This document shows positions 42,766 through 51,223 of a DNA stretch of 64,000 nucleotides, piece after piece. The notes under the pieces were generated by a model. It worked only from the letters and a program-made list of their open reading frames with translations. It was not told the DNA's origin and did not search any database. This stretch comes from Candidatus Poribacteria bacterium. GTDB taxonomy: Bacteria; Poribacteria; WGA-4E; PCPOR2b. The position numbers were made by a program, and so were the translations under genes. The DNA is taken from assembly GCA_003635265.1 (NCBI GenBank), contig PYIZ01000044.1, forward strand, positions 1 through 64,000, read 5' to 3'. Within the stretch, counting starts at the first letter, position 1, and every line of letters starts with the position of its first letter.

Positions 42766-45700
42766 ATGGTCATAACTTTTCAGGGATTCTTGGCACTGAT
42801 GCTTATTCATGCCAGCGACACGGAGGGGGATGAACAGAATCTACCCGACGATACCAAGGAAGAAAACCTACCAGCAGTAGAAGCACACGAACAAACGGCA
42901 GATGCCGAACACGATGAAACTGATGGTTCAGATGCAACGGTTCCACCAAGCGAAAACCAACAGGGCGACGAAGAAACAACGGAAACGGAGTCGCAACCGG
43001 TCACAGCGGTGGAAACAAATGAAGAATCACATTCCCGTAATGTTGAGGACGGAACTGTTACCGAAGCGGATGAGTCTGCATCGGGGAGCACAGAAGGAGT
43101 GGTAACACCCCCCGATGAGATTGTGGTTGATGTTCTCACAGACGAATCAACTGAGGCAACTGCTACAGTCGATACAGCAGAAGTTGAAACCATCGACGGT
43201 GCACCGGTGGAGGCAATTGTAGCAGCTTCGGATGAAGCTACAATCGAAGATACTGAACTGCCACTCACTTTTGGGGTCATTGACGAGATATACAACTTTG
43301 TTGATGAATTCCAGCACAGTCAATCGAGCGATGCCGAAAAGACCTCCGCTAGCGTTCAGGATAGTTCCGGCGGTGTAGAAAAAGCGGCACTCTTTGAACA
43401 TCCACCTGCCGAAGGTCATACGCGAATCGAGTACGAGGTAACGCTCCCACCGATGGAGTCCAACGAGAATCTGATTTTGCATTTCAGCATCGGCTTGAGG
43501 GATGGTGTCGATTTTGAACTGTCGCACACGAAACCCGATGGGGTCCGGTTCGCGATTGAAATTTCAGATGAACGTTGTTTTGAGGGTGCCTCCGAGGCTT
43601 GCCGGTGGGAGGAACACCTTATTGACCTCTCCGATTTTGCTGGAAGCACGGTGCAAGTTGCTTTCCTAACCAATTGCAACGGTGCTGGTAACACTAACTA
43701 CGATTGGGCTTTATGGGGAAATCCGCGTGTCTTAAAACTGACCCGCACTTCACTGCTGCATGAAAAAGGTGAAGATGAACCCAGACTCAGACGTGGTCTT
43801 GCCCTTGGATTGTTAGAGGGAGAAACGCCAGAACTCTTGGTTACTGAATTCGATTTGGAAAGCTCTACCTTGGCTTCGGAAATTACAGATGGGTTAAGCC
43901 AACAGATGGAGGCGCAGGCGGAGCCCTCCGTTGTTGAGTTGGCACTGTACACAGAGCAGCCAAAACTAGAAATCGTAACCACAGGACCAACCGCTGCCCT
44001 CCTTACCGCACGAGAGGACTTTGATCTACAATGCACAGTTCGCAACAACGGACTAGTTCCAATTGAACCCGTTCACGAAGCGAGCCTTGCAATCAATCGG
44101 ATTAAGCTGCGACGTGGACGAACGACACAGCCACTAAAAAGACTCAATCCGGGTGAAGAAACAACGTATTCATGGAGTATTCGTAGTTTTTCGCGTGAGT
44201 CGGTGGCGCGAGCATCTGTGGTACTTCGATGTAAAACGCCGACCGGTGAACTTCGTCAAGCCGTGGATCAGAATGTTACACTTCTACCGGCAATCCCTAG
44301 GATCTCTAATCAAACCTCCCCAGATTTACGAACGTATGACCAAAACGGTCACGTCATCACCGAAAATCGGCACTTACGTACACTTTTTGTCAGAGGCACT
44401 AGTGGATTTGAATACTGTTTACTTTTCACAGCAAAAAATGGACGTTACCGTCAGGTTGCAGTCTGCAATGCAATTTCAGAAATCCGCTATCGTGATTCAT
44501 CGGGAACCCCTCAACACATCAAAATCACTCCGACTGTCTACCGGCTCGCTGGAAATAATCTTGGCGAATCAATTGTTCTATTGTCCTCTGAGGAACGAGA
44601 CGAAGACGATGTGCTTTGGTCTTATGAAGCACGTTTTTCGTTGTCCGAAGAATCCAAACGACTCAAGGTGGAATACAGCCTGACTGCGGATCAGGAGCGG
44701 GAATTAATCGCTTTCAATGGGCCAATCCTTTATGCAGGAGATGGGACGTTTGGCGAGCGAAAGACCGCCGCCCTATTTCCCGGTTTGGAGTTTTTGGAGG
44801 GTGATGAACCATCGTCGAGCACGCGGGATGTCGCTCCGCCGAATAACAACCGACTTGTTCCCCATCCTTATAAGATCACTATTCCACTGATGGCTATCGA
44901 AAACAAAAAAGCCCTAGTTGGTTTAGTGTGGGACGCATTGGAAACTTGGGATGGGGAGCACACCATGCTATCATCGGCTTTTGCTTCCCCGAATTGGTAC
45001 AACCATCAAAAGAACCACCTAATGGGTTTGTTTGTTCCCACTATCCCGGATTGGGTTGAGGAGAATCACTTGGCAGCCTCAACACCATATCTCCTGAAGG
45101 CAGATTTATCAATAACGATTAAAGCACAGATTATTATTGATGGGAACGCTTCCATTCTAGATGCCATTTCCCATTGGACAGATGCCTATGGCGCACCCGA
45201 ACCGTTAGAAGCACCACGGAGTGATAGGGAAGAGATTTTGCTGTCACGGCACGGCTTCATGCAGACCGTATGGGATGAAGAAACTGGAAAATCACGGCAC
45301 TGTGTTGATTGGACACCGGGTAATGCCCCCGGCTTCGCAACGCTGTTGTGGTATGATTACCTCATCCAAACGCAGGACGATACCATAAAAGATGAATTGG
45401 TCAGGCAGCGGGCGCTTGAAATCGTCAAGCGCACAATCCAAGAAGCAGGACCGGGTGGACTGAGTTCGACGGATCTGTGCCATATCTTAAAGTGGGAAGC
45501 GCCATTCTACTTTGGAGAGGTTGAAGCGGGATTAGATCGGCTCAGAGAGATTGCCGTCCGATGGATTGAGACGCAGGAAGAGGATGGCAGTTGGCGTTTC
45601 CACCCGATAACGGATCGAGCGAAAACGTTAGGAAATGAAGGCGACGCCGTTTTAGGAACTTGCGCCCCCACAGCCCGGCTGCTCCTCAAACACGCGCGTG

Positions 45701-46725
45701 TGAGCGGTGATTCAGAATCGTTGGCGGCTGGACTGAAGGGGCTAAAGTTTATGGAGGATTTCAAGGTTCCACGCGGTGCCCAAACGTGGGAATGTCCGCT
45801 GTATGAACCAGATCTTCTCGCTGCTGCCCATGCCGTCGGCGCTTTTGTTGAAGCCTACGAAATCACCAGAGAGAAACGCTATCTGGAACGGGCAGAGCAG
45901 TGGGCAAAAACGGGGCTGCCTTTCGTATATCATTGGCATCTGCCGGACCGTCCCGGTATGCGTTTCGGTTCTATACCGGTTTTTGGCACAACGTTCTATA
46001 CCCACCCATGGTTCGGTATTCCCGTTCAGTGGAACGGCTTGGTTTACGCTTACGCCCTTCAGCACCTTGCTCGACACGCCTCCGAAAGTCAAAGTCAGTT
46101 CTGGTCCAAGGTTGCAGAGGGGATTACTATCAGTGCGATGTATCAGCAGTGGGCAGAAGGGGAACTGAAAGGAACATACCCCGATGGCTTCTACGGTTAC
46201 TGTACAGAAGGGCGGGGACCCCATATCAATCCAGAAGATATTATGGTAAACCTCTACACCTTACGGGGGCTTGATCCAGATATCTCTACCGGAATTGTCC
46301 GTGTGCGAGACAATCGTATTCACGTAAGTAGCGGCGCAAGGATTGATGGGCTAGATTATGACGATTCCGATCGGCTGACATTTATGCTACGCTATGTCCA
46401 AAACGAAACAAGCTATTCTATCATTGCGGGATATGGCAGTCGGTACGGCGGAGCAGAACCTTCAGTGAAACTGGGTCCCTCGGTAATTCGTACCGGAGAT
46501 CGAGAACTTCCCATTGTAGACAACCTCTCAACTACCGAGTCCGGTTGGCTCTACCGCGAGGAAAAGGACATCGTCTTTATCAAATACAAACATCGGGGAG
46601 GCGCGACGAATTTTCAAGTGTTTCCGCCAGAAAAAGTGGAACCCGCTCAGGAAGCGGTTGAAACAGATACAGCGGCAGAAGACGGAACGGGTGATACAGA
46701 CGAGTCTGAGCCCAATCCAGAGTAA
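42766..46725 (+). CDS. Very large secreted-looking multidomain protein of unknown function
   Basis: The 1319-residue protein has a short hydrophobic N-terminus (MVITFQGFLALMLIHA, a poor signal peptide) and a long acidic, Thr/Glu-rich disordered region to about residue 160. A beta-sandwich resembling NPCBM-type carbohydrate-binding domains follows (about 205-330, ending in NTNYDWALWGNPRV). Further beta domains (about 400-850) come next. The C-terminal helical toroid (about 860-1200) resembles six-hairpin glycosidase or lyase folds (WIETQEEDGSWRFHP, AVGAFVEAYEITREKRYLERAEQWA). GGGAGG precedes the ATG. It is followed after 17 bases by tmk. A role in glycan degradation is a guess from the fold-like features. 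Confidence 0.7.
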   Translation: MVITFQGFLALMLIHASDTEGDEQNLPDDTKEENLPAVEAHEQTADAEHDETDGSDATVPPSENQQGDEETTETESQPVTAVETNEESHSRNVEDGTVTEADESASGSTEGVVTPPDEIVVDVLTDESTEATATVDTAEVETIDGAPVEAIVAASDEATIEDTELPLTFGVIDEIYNFVDEFQHSQSSDAEKTSASVQDSSGGVEKAALFEHPPAEGHTRIEYEVTLPPMESNENLILHFSIGLRDGVDFELSHTKPDGVRFAIEISDERCFEGASEACRWEEHLIDLSDFAGSTVQVAFLTNCNGAGNTNYDWALWGNPRVLKLTRTSLLHEKGEDEPRLRRGLALGLLEGETPELLVTEFDLESSTLASEITDGLSQQMEAQAEPSVVELALYTEQPKLEIVTTGPTAALLTAREDFDLQCTVRNNGLVPIEPVHEASLAINRIKLRRGRTTQPLKRLNPGEETTYSWSIRSFSRESVARASVVLRCKTPTGELRQAVDQNVTLLPAIPRISNQTSPDLRTYDQNGHVITENRHLRTLFVRGTSGFEYCLLFTAKNGRYRQVAVCNAISEIRYRDSSGTPQHIKITPTVYRLAGNNLGESIVLLSSEERDEDDVLWSYEARFSLSEESKRLKVEYSLTADQERELIAFNGPILYAGDGTFGERKTAALFPGLEFLEGDEPSSSTRDVAPPNNNRLVPHPYKITIPLMAIENKKALVGLVWDALETWDGEHTMLSSAFASPNWYNHQKNHLMGLFVPTIPDWVEENHLAASTPYLLKADLSITIKAQIIIDGNASILDAISHWTDAYGAPEPLEAPRSDREEILLSRHGFMQTVWDEETGKSRHCVDWTPGNAPGFATLLWYDYLIQTQDDTIKDELVRQRALEIVKRTIQEAGPGGLSSTDLCHILKWEAPFYFGEVEAGLDRLREIAVRWIETQEEDGSWRFHPITDRAKTLGNEGDAVLGTCAPTARLLLKHARVSGDSESLAAGLKGLKFMEDFKVPRGAQTWECPLYEPDLLAAAHAVGAFVEAYEITREKRYLERAEQWAKTGLPFVYHWHLPDRPGMRFGSIPVFGTTFYTHPWFGIPVQWNGLVYAYALQHLARHASESQSQFWSKVAEGITISAMYQQWAEGELKGTYPDGFYGYCTEGRGPHINPEDIMVNLYTLRGLDPDISTGIVRVRDNRIHVSSGARIDGLDYDDSDRLTFMLRYVQNETSYSIIAGYGSRYGGAEPSVKLGPSVIRTGDRELPIVDNLSTTESGWLYREEKDIVFIKYKHRGGATNFQVFPPEKVEPAQEAVETDTAAEDGTGDTDESEPNPE

Positions 46726-46742
46726 GCCCTTTGAGAGAAACT

Positions 46743-47375
46743 GTGGCAGATCGAGGACTTTTTATCACATTTGAAGGTACGGACGGGGGCGGGAAAACGA
46801 CGCAGATCCAACGTCTAACGGCGGATTTGAGAGAAGCTGGCTATGATATCTGCCTGACACGCGAACCGGGCGGCACCCCCATCTCTGAGCAGATCCGTGA
46901 CATGCTGCTGAATCCAGACCACAGCGAGATGGCAGCGACAACGGAATTGCTGCTATACGCTGCGTCGCGGGCGCAGCACGTATCAGAGGTCATCAAACCC
47001 GCGCTGGAAGCGGGAAAGGTTGTCATCTCCTCCCGCTTCGCAGACGCAACGGTTGTCTATCAAGGCTATGGACGTGGGTTAGACTTGGAAAGGATAGATC
47101 GCCTGAACCGAATTGCAACCGATGGCGTTACGCCGGAGGTGACCTTTGTGTTGGATCTGCCGGTCGAGATTGGATTACAGCGAGTCCAAAACAGTCGAGG
47201 CGGATTAGACCGTTTGGAAAGAGAAAAAATTGAGTTTCACCATCGGCTGCGGGAGGGTTATCAAATTATAGCAAGACAGGAACCCCAGCGTCTGAAAATT
47301 ATTGATGCCCAAGTCAGCCCAGACCAAGTGTATGCACAGATCCAGGCAATAATCCAATCCCTATTGGACAAGTGA
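46743..47375 (+). CDS. tmk: Thymidylate kinase
   Basis: This P-loop kinase converts dTMP to dTDP. The 210-residue protein has Walker A GTDGGGKTT, the TREPGGTPISEQIR motif and SSRFADATVVYQGYGRGLD, with the typical DxxR later (FVLDLPVEIGLQRV). I chose the GTG at 46743, five bases after GAGAG; a TTG at 46731 is an alternative. The 3' end overlaps holB by four bases (GTGA), so the two are coupled, a common gene pair. Confidence 0.95.
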   Translation: MADRGLFITFEGTDGGGKTTQIQRLTADLREAGYDICLTREPGGTPISEQIRDMLLNPDHSEMAATTELLLYAASRAQHVSEVIKPALEAGKVVISSRFADATVVYQGYGRGLDLERIDRLNRIATDGVTPEVTFVLDLPVEIGLQRVQNSRGGLDRLEREKIEFHHRLREGYQIIARQEPQRLKIIDAQVSPDQVYAQIQAIIQSLLDK

Positions 47376-48337
47376 GCCGTTTTATGCAAGACGCTATTAT
47401 CGGACATCACCAAATTCTCAAACAATTGTACCACGCAATTGCATCAAATCGCGTGGCGGGTGCCTACCTGTTCGTTGGAGTTGCCAATGTCGGTAAGGAG
47501 ACCGTCGCGCTTCACTTTGCAAAGTCAATCAATTGCCTTGCGCAAGGCGAGGGAGCCTGCGGCACCTGTTTGTCCTGTCGCAAATCCGATGACGGGAATC
47601 ACCCCGACCTTCAGATTATCCGTCCATCAGGGGCTTGGATCAAAATTGATCAGATCCGCGAACTGCAAAAGCGGATTATTTACCGACCGCTTGAAGGGGT
47701 GCGAAAGGTCTACATCTTGACCGAAGCGGAACGGATGAATCTCGAAGCCGCAAACTGTCTGCTCAAAACCCTTGAAGAACCGCCTGCCGATTCGGTTTTG
47801 ATCCTTTTGACCACAAATCTTGATGCACTGTTGCCCACAATCCGGTCCCGTTGCCAAATCATTCCCTTTCACCCGCTCCTGATTTCTGAACTTGCCGGAC
47901 ATCTGATGGAGCGATTCGACATTGACGAAAGTCAAGCGTTCTCAATTTCGACAGCAGCCGGGGGTGCTGTCGGCAAAGCGCTGACGCTGCTTCAAGAGGG
48001 AAAAGGGCTTGATGAAGAAATCCCTGAAATCATGATGGCTGGCAATCGGTTAGATGCCTTCCGTATTGCGGAGAAATGGAGTCAGCAACCAGAAGTACTT
48101 GACCATCTCGTGACATGGTATCGCGATCTAGCCCTCCTGCATCAAGGGGCTCCCGCAGAGCTACTCACTCATGTTCGTCATGCTGAACAACTCCAACAGT
48201 TGGCAGCGCACTACTCACGGCTACAGTTGCAGTCCGCAATCAAGACAATTTTTGAGACGAAAGCTATGCTCCAACGCAATGTCAATGCGACATTGGCTTT
48301 AGAGGTTTTGGCTCTGAAGTTGTTGCGTAAACCGTAG
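47372..48337 (+). CDS. holB: DNA polymerase III, delta' subunit
   Basis: The 321-residue clamp-loader subunit has the AAA+ fold. The P-loop equivalent is GVANVGKETVA, where the final S/T of Walker A is Glu. The zinc-binding module carries four cysteines (CLAQGEGACGTCLSC). The sensor region reads LLKTLEEPP and TIRSRCQ. The start GTG overlaps the tmk stop; an ATG four codons later is also possible. Length is normal for the family. It is followed after 42 bases by the HsdR-N protein. Confidence 0.92.
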   Translation: MSRFMQDAIIGHHQILKQLYHAIASNRVAGAYLFVGVANVGKETVALHFAKSINCLAQGEGACGTCLSCRKSDDGNHPDLQIIRPSGAWIKIDQIRELQKRIIYRPLEGVRKVYILTEAERMNLEAANCLLKTLEEPPADSVLILLTTNLDALLPTIRSRCQIIPFHPLLISELAGHLMERFDIDESQAFSISTAAGGAVGKALTLLQEGKGLDEEIPEIMMAGNRLDAFRIAEKWSQQPEVLDHLVTWYRDLALLHQGAPAELLTHVRHAEQLQQLAAHYSRLQLQSAIKTIFETKAMLQRNVNATLALEVLALKLLRKP

Positions 48338-48379
48338 CTAGTTTTGGGTATTAAAGCTCATGGATAAGAGGAGTTAGTC

Positions 48380-49312
48380 ATGGCATTAGATGGTTTACAA
48401 GGTGTTATTGAGAGATTACAGGACAAGATTAAGACGCATCATAGTTATCTGTCTGGACATGAGACGCGCACTCGGCAGGTATTGATTGATCCGTTATTGC
48501 AAGAATTGGGTTGGGATGTATCAGATCCGGAGGCGGTTCAACTTGAATATGCAGTTAAACTGGAATATAAAAAAGGGAAGAAATGGGCGGATTATACACT
48601 GATGTTCAAGGATGAATCAAGGTCCGACGATGATCCGAAGCCGGTTGCCGTGATTGAGGCGAAACCGCTGGGAAGCGATTTAGAAGATGATAAGATGATA
48701 CAGGTTCTTAACTATGCGAATCGAGATGGCATCAAGTACATGATTGTCACCGATGGGGATAGGTGGGAGATGTATGAGGTCTTCAAACCGACTGTACTGG
48801 AAGAGCGTCTGTTGATGAGATTTCAGTTGTCTCAACAGCTGCCTCATAGAAATGCCTTACAAGCGTTAGGAATGTGGAAGCCAAATCTTGCCTCTGATGG
48901 TGGCCTATCTGGAGCAGCGGAACCAGTCTTTACATCATCAGATTCTACATCGCATGGCTCCATCGATAAGCCCGATGAAGAACAGGCGTTAGACGAAGAG
49001 AATGGCCCACCACCGAAAGGGCGTAAAAAACCACCGACATGTCTTGTCGTAACTATGCCTAATGGCGAAAAGATTGATTACGATAACGCGATGAAAACTT
49101 TTACTGAGGTAATTGAAAAACTAGGAATAAATCAGGTGAGACGTGTTTATCCTAGTCTCTTATCCACCTCAGAATCACGTACACATGGATATAAGATTGG
49201 GCAGTATTATATAAGACATCGGACAGGTACAAAGACCAAAAAGCGAATGCTCGAAAAGGTTGCTCGCGGACTTGGGGTACAGCTGCAAGTAGAAATAGTC
49301 CCCAAAAATTAA
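48380..49312 (+). CDS. Standalone HsdR N-terminal nuclease-like protein
   Basis: The 310-residue protein has an N-terminal domain (about 1-150) like the type I restriction HsdR N-terminal region (PF04313). It includes ETRTRQVLIDPLLQELGWD, then ADYTLMF and AVIEAKPLGSDL, consistent with a PD-(D/E)XK active site. A disordered linker (about 175-215) leads to a C-terminal domain of unknown type ending at residue 310. No HsdR helicase, HsdM or HsdS is adjacent. GAGGAG precedes the ATG. It may be part of a defence pair with the ATPase at 49563-51155. Confidence 0.8.
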   Translation: MALDGLQGVIERLQDKIKTHHSYLSGHETRTRQVLIDPLLQELGWDVSDPEAVQLEYAVKLEYKKGKKWADYTLMFKDESRSDDDPKPVAVIEAKPLGSDLEDDKMIQVLNYANRDGIKYMIVTDGDRWEMYEVFKPTVLEERLLMRFQLSQQLPHRNALQALGMWKPNLASDGGLSGAAEPVFTSSDSTSHGSIDKPDEEQALDEENGPPPKGRKKPPTCLVVTMPNGEKIDYDNAMKTFTEVIEKLGINQVRRVYPSLLSTSESRTHGYKIGQYYIRHRTGTKTKKRMLEKVARGLGVQLQVEIVPKN

Positions 49313-49319
49313 ATTGATG

Positions 49320-49473
49320 TAGGATTTACCCACTTCAGTTTGTAGTAGCGCAATTCATCCAACGCCGAGGAACAGGTTCAGCCACCACACCCATGGTAGG
49401 CGGGGCATCTTGCCCCGCATTGATGATGGCGCATCGAACTACAACAGCTCATCATTCAACTAAGTAACTCCTA
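49320..49473. mobile_element. MITE-like element, 154 bp, with terminal inverted repeats
   Basis: The left end TAGGATTTACCCACTT and the right end (reverse complement TAGGAGTTACTTAGTT) are imperfect inverted repeats related to the ends of the 12141-12295 element. The interior has a perfect eight-base stem GCGGGGCA-TCT-TGCCCCGC (49400-49418) and no ORF. It starts seven bases after the stop of the HsdR-N gene. From 49474 to 49562 there is only AT-rich DNA. Confidence 0.6.
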
Positions 49474-49562
49474 GTCTATAAAAAAATGTTGTCTAATGCC
49501 GTTTAACATTATTACGATACGGAAAAAGCTCTGTTCAAAAGTTGGATAGTGAAAATAAATCA

Positions 49563-51155
49563 ATGAGAGTACAAACTGTAAAATTAGTCGAGTTCAAGCG
49601 ATTCGATGATCTGACTATTGATCTTGGTCCTGCTCCGAAGAAAATTATTGGTCTTGTTGGTCCAAATGGTTGTGGAAAGAGTTCTATATTTGACGCTTTT
49701 GAACTACAATTGCAGCTGTTTCGAAACCGCGGATTTGAGGGAACACAGTTTTATTCAAAATCTTTTTTCTATAGGAATAATCGTCGTAATGAACAATTTA
49801 ACCAACAAGAGGCGGTAAATGTGACTTTCGACTCAGGTTCCTTGAATCGAAAGAGTTTTTATATCAGAACATCTTACCGTTTTACCCCCAAGATTGATAT
49901 ACAACAACTAGCACTTGTCCCCAACATACTCGATCTCATGGATGAACCAATTAGTATGATTGCATTAGATCAGCGTCTAGAATCCAACTACCAAAGATTG
50001 CTTGGAACCACATACACAGAATTTGATGAAGGAGTGAAAACTGGAGATCAAGTCCGTGCTGAACTTATTGGAAAAATAAATAATATTCTGTCCACTATTC
50101 TTGATGTCCAAATATCGAATTTAGGCAACATCTTGAAGGGAAAAGGCCAACTTTATTTCAAAAAAGACAATACAATTGATTTTCCCTATGCAAATCTATC
50201 GTCAGGAGAGAAAGAAGTAATTGATCTAGTTATCGATCTCGTTGTTAAATCAGAGGAATATACGGATACGGTTTATTGTATTGACGAACCAGACTTGCAT
50301 TTAAGCACAGCTATACAGCGTAAACTACTTGTCGAAATTGACAAACTAATTCCTGAAAGTTGCCAACTCTGGATTGCAACTCACAGCATCGGATTTATGC
50401 GTGCGTTGCAGAACGAATTAAAAGACAAGTCCCAAATCCTAGACTTTTCAGACAAGGACTACTTTACACAACCACGTACCATTCAACCGATAGTACCAAA
50501 TCGTCGAAACTGGATGAGAATATTTGAAACCGCACTTGATGACTTGACAAATTTAGTAGGTCCAAATCGGATTGTTTACTGTGAGGGAAAAGCAGAGCCA
50601 AGCATACACGGAATAGAAAAAGGACTCGATGCACAAGTATACGAAAATATTTTTTCCTCTACCTTTGACGATACGGTTTTTGTATCAAGCGGTGGAAATA
50701 CTGAACTTGACCAACGAAGTGATATTGCAATACAAATCCTTAGTAAGGTGTTCAAGGGAATAGAAATATTGGTCCTCAAAGATCGCGATATGGTGTCGGG
50801 TAAATTAGCCGATGAATCAGATCGTGAGCGCTACTTATCCAACAATCCACCTAATCATCGCGTGCTCAAACGTCGGGAGCTAGAAAACTACCTCTTTGAC
50901 AAGGAAATCCTGTCAAAGTACTGCAAGTCTGAAAAGCTAACTTTTAGTGAAATAGACTATGATAATTTTGTCACAGATATTAACAATCAAAATGTTAAAG
51001 ATGAGATTGGGCGTATTAAAAACTTTTGTGGTATCCAAACGAGCATCAGTGAGGTTCAGTTCAAGTTGAATCTCTCAAAATTCATCACGGAGGGAACTAC
51101 TGCTTATCAAGAATTACAGCAGTGTATCTTCGATGAGAATGCTAGTGAATCATAA
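49563..51155 (+). CDS. OLD-like AAA ATPase with TOPRIM-type nuclease region
   Basis: The 530-residue protein has an ABC-type ATPase domain with Walker A GPNGCGKSS near residue 35, signature LSSGEKEV near 218, and Walker B VYCIDEPDLHL near 238, followed by the H-loop ATHS. A TOPRIM-like C-terminal region has YCEGKAE (~340) and LVLKDRDM (~405), the Glu and DxD of OLD-family nucleases. Such proteins are phage-defence effectors. The gene is visibly more AT-rich in codon use than its neighbours, suggesting transfer. I chose the ATG at 49563; a TTG seven codons upstream is possible, and neither has a strong ribosome site. Confidence 0.82.
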   Translation: MRVQTVKLVEFKRFDDLTIDLGPAPKKIIGLVGPNGCGKSSIFDAFELQLQLFRNRGFEGTQFYSKSFFYRNNRRNEQFNQQEAVNVTFDSGSLNRKSFYIRTSYRFTPKIDIQQLALVPNILDLMDEPISMIALDQRLESNYQRLLGTTYTEFDEGVKTGDQVRAELIGKINNILSTILDVQISNLGNILKGKGQLYFKKDNTIDFPYANLSSGEKEVIDLVIDLVVKSEEYTDTVYCIDEPDLHLSTAIQRKLLVEIDKLIPESCQLWIATHSIGFMRALQNELKDKSQILDFSDKDYFTQPRTIQPIVPNRRNWMRIFETALDDLTNLVGPNRIVYCEGKAEPSIHGIEKGLDAQVYENIFSSTFDDTVFVSSGGNTELDQRSDIAIQILSKVFKGIEILVLKDRDMVSGKLADESDRERYLSNNPPNHRVLKRRELENYLFDKEILSKYCKSEKLTFSEIDYDNFVTDINNQNVKDEIGRIKNFCGIQTSISEVQFKLNLSKFITEGTTAYQELQQCIFDENASES

Positions 51156-51223
51156 TTTGCAGACGTCAATTGAGTAAGATATACTGGTGTGCTGCAAGTT
51201 TGTTATCAAAAAGGAATACAATC

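Noticed and set aside
42807-43295. 162-residue Ser/Val-rich ORF on the minus strand
   Set aside because: It is antisense to the acidic repeat-like region of the 1319-residue protein, and its composition simply mirrors Glu/Thr codons. No ribosome site was identified.
45742-46224. 160-residue minus-strand ORF inside the 1319-residue gene
   Set aside because: Shadow frame of a gene with strong ribosome site and continuous domain-like sequence.
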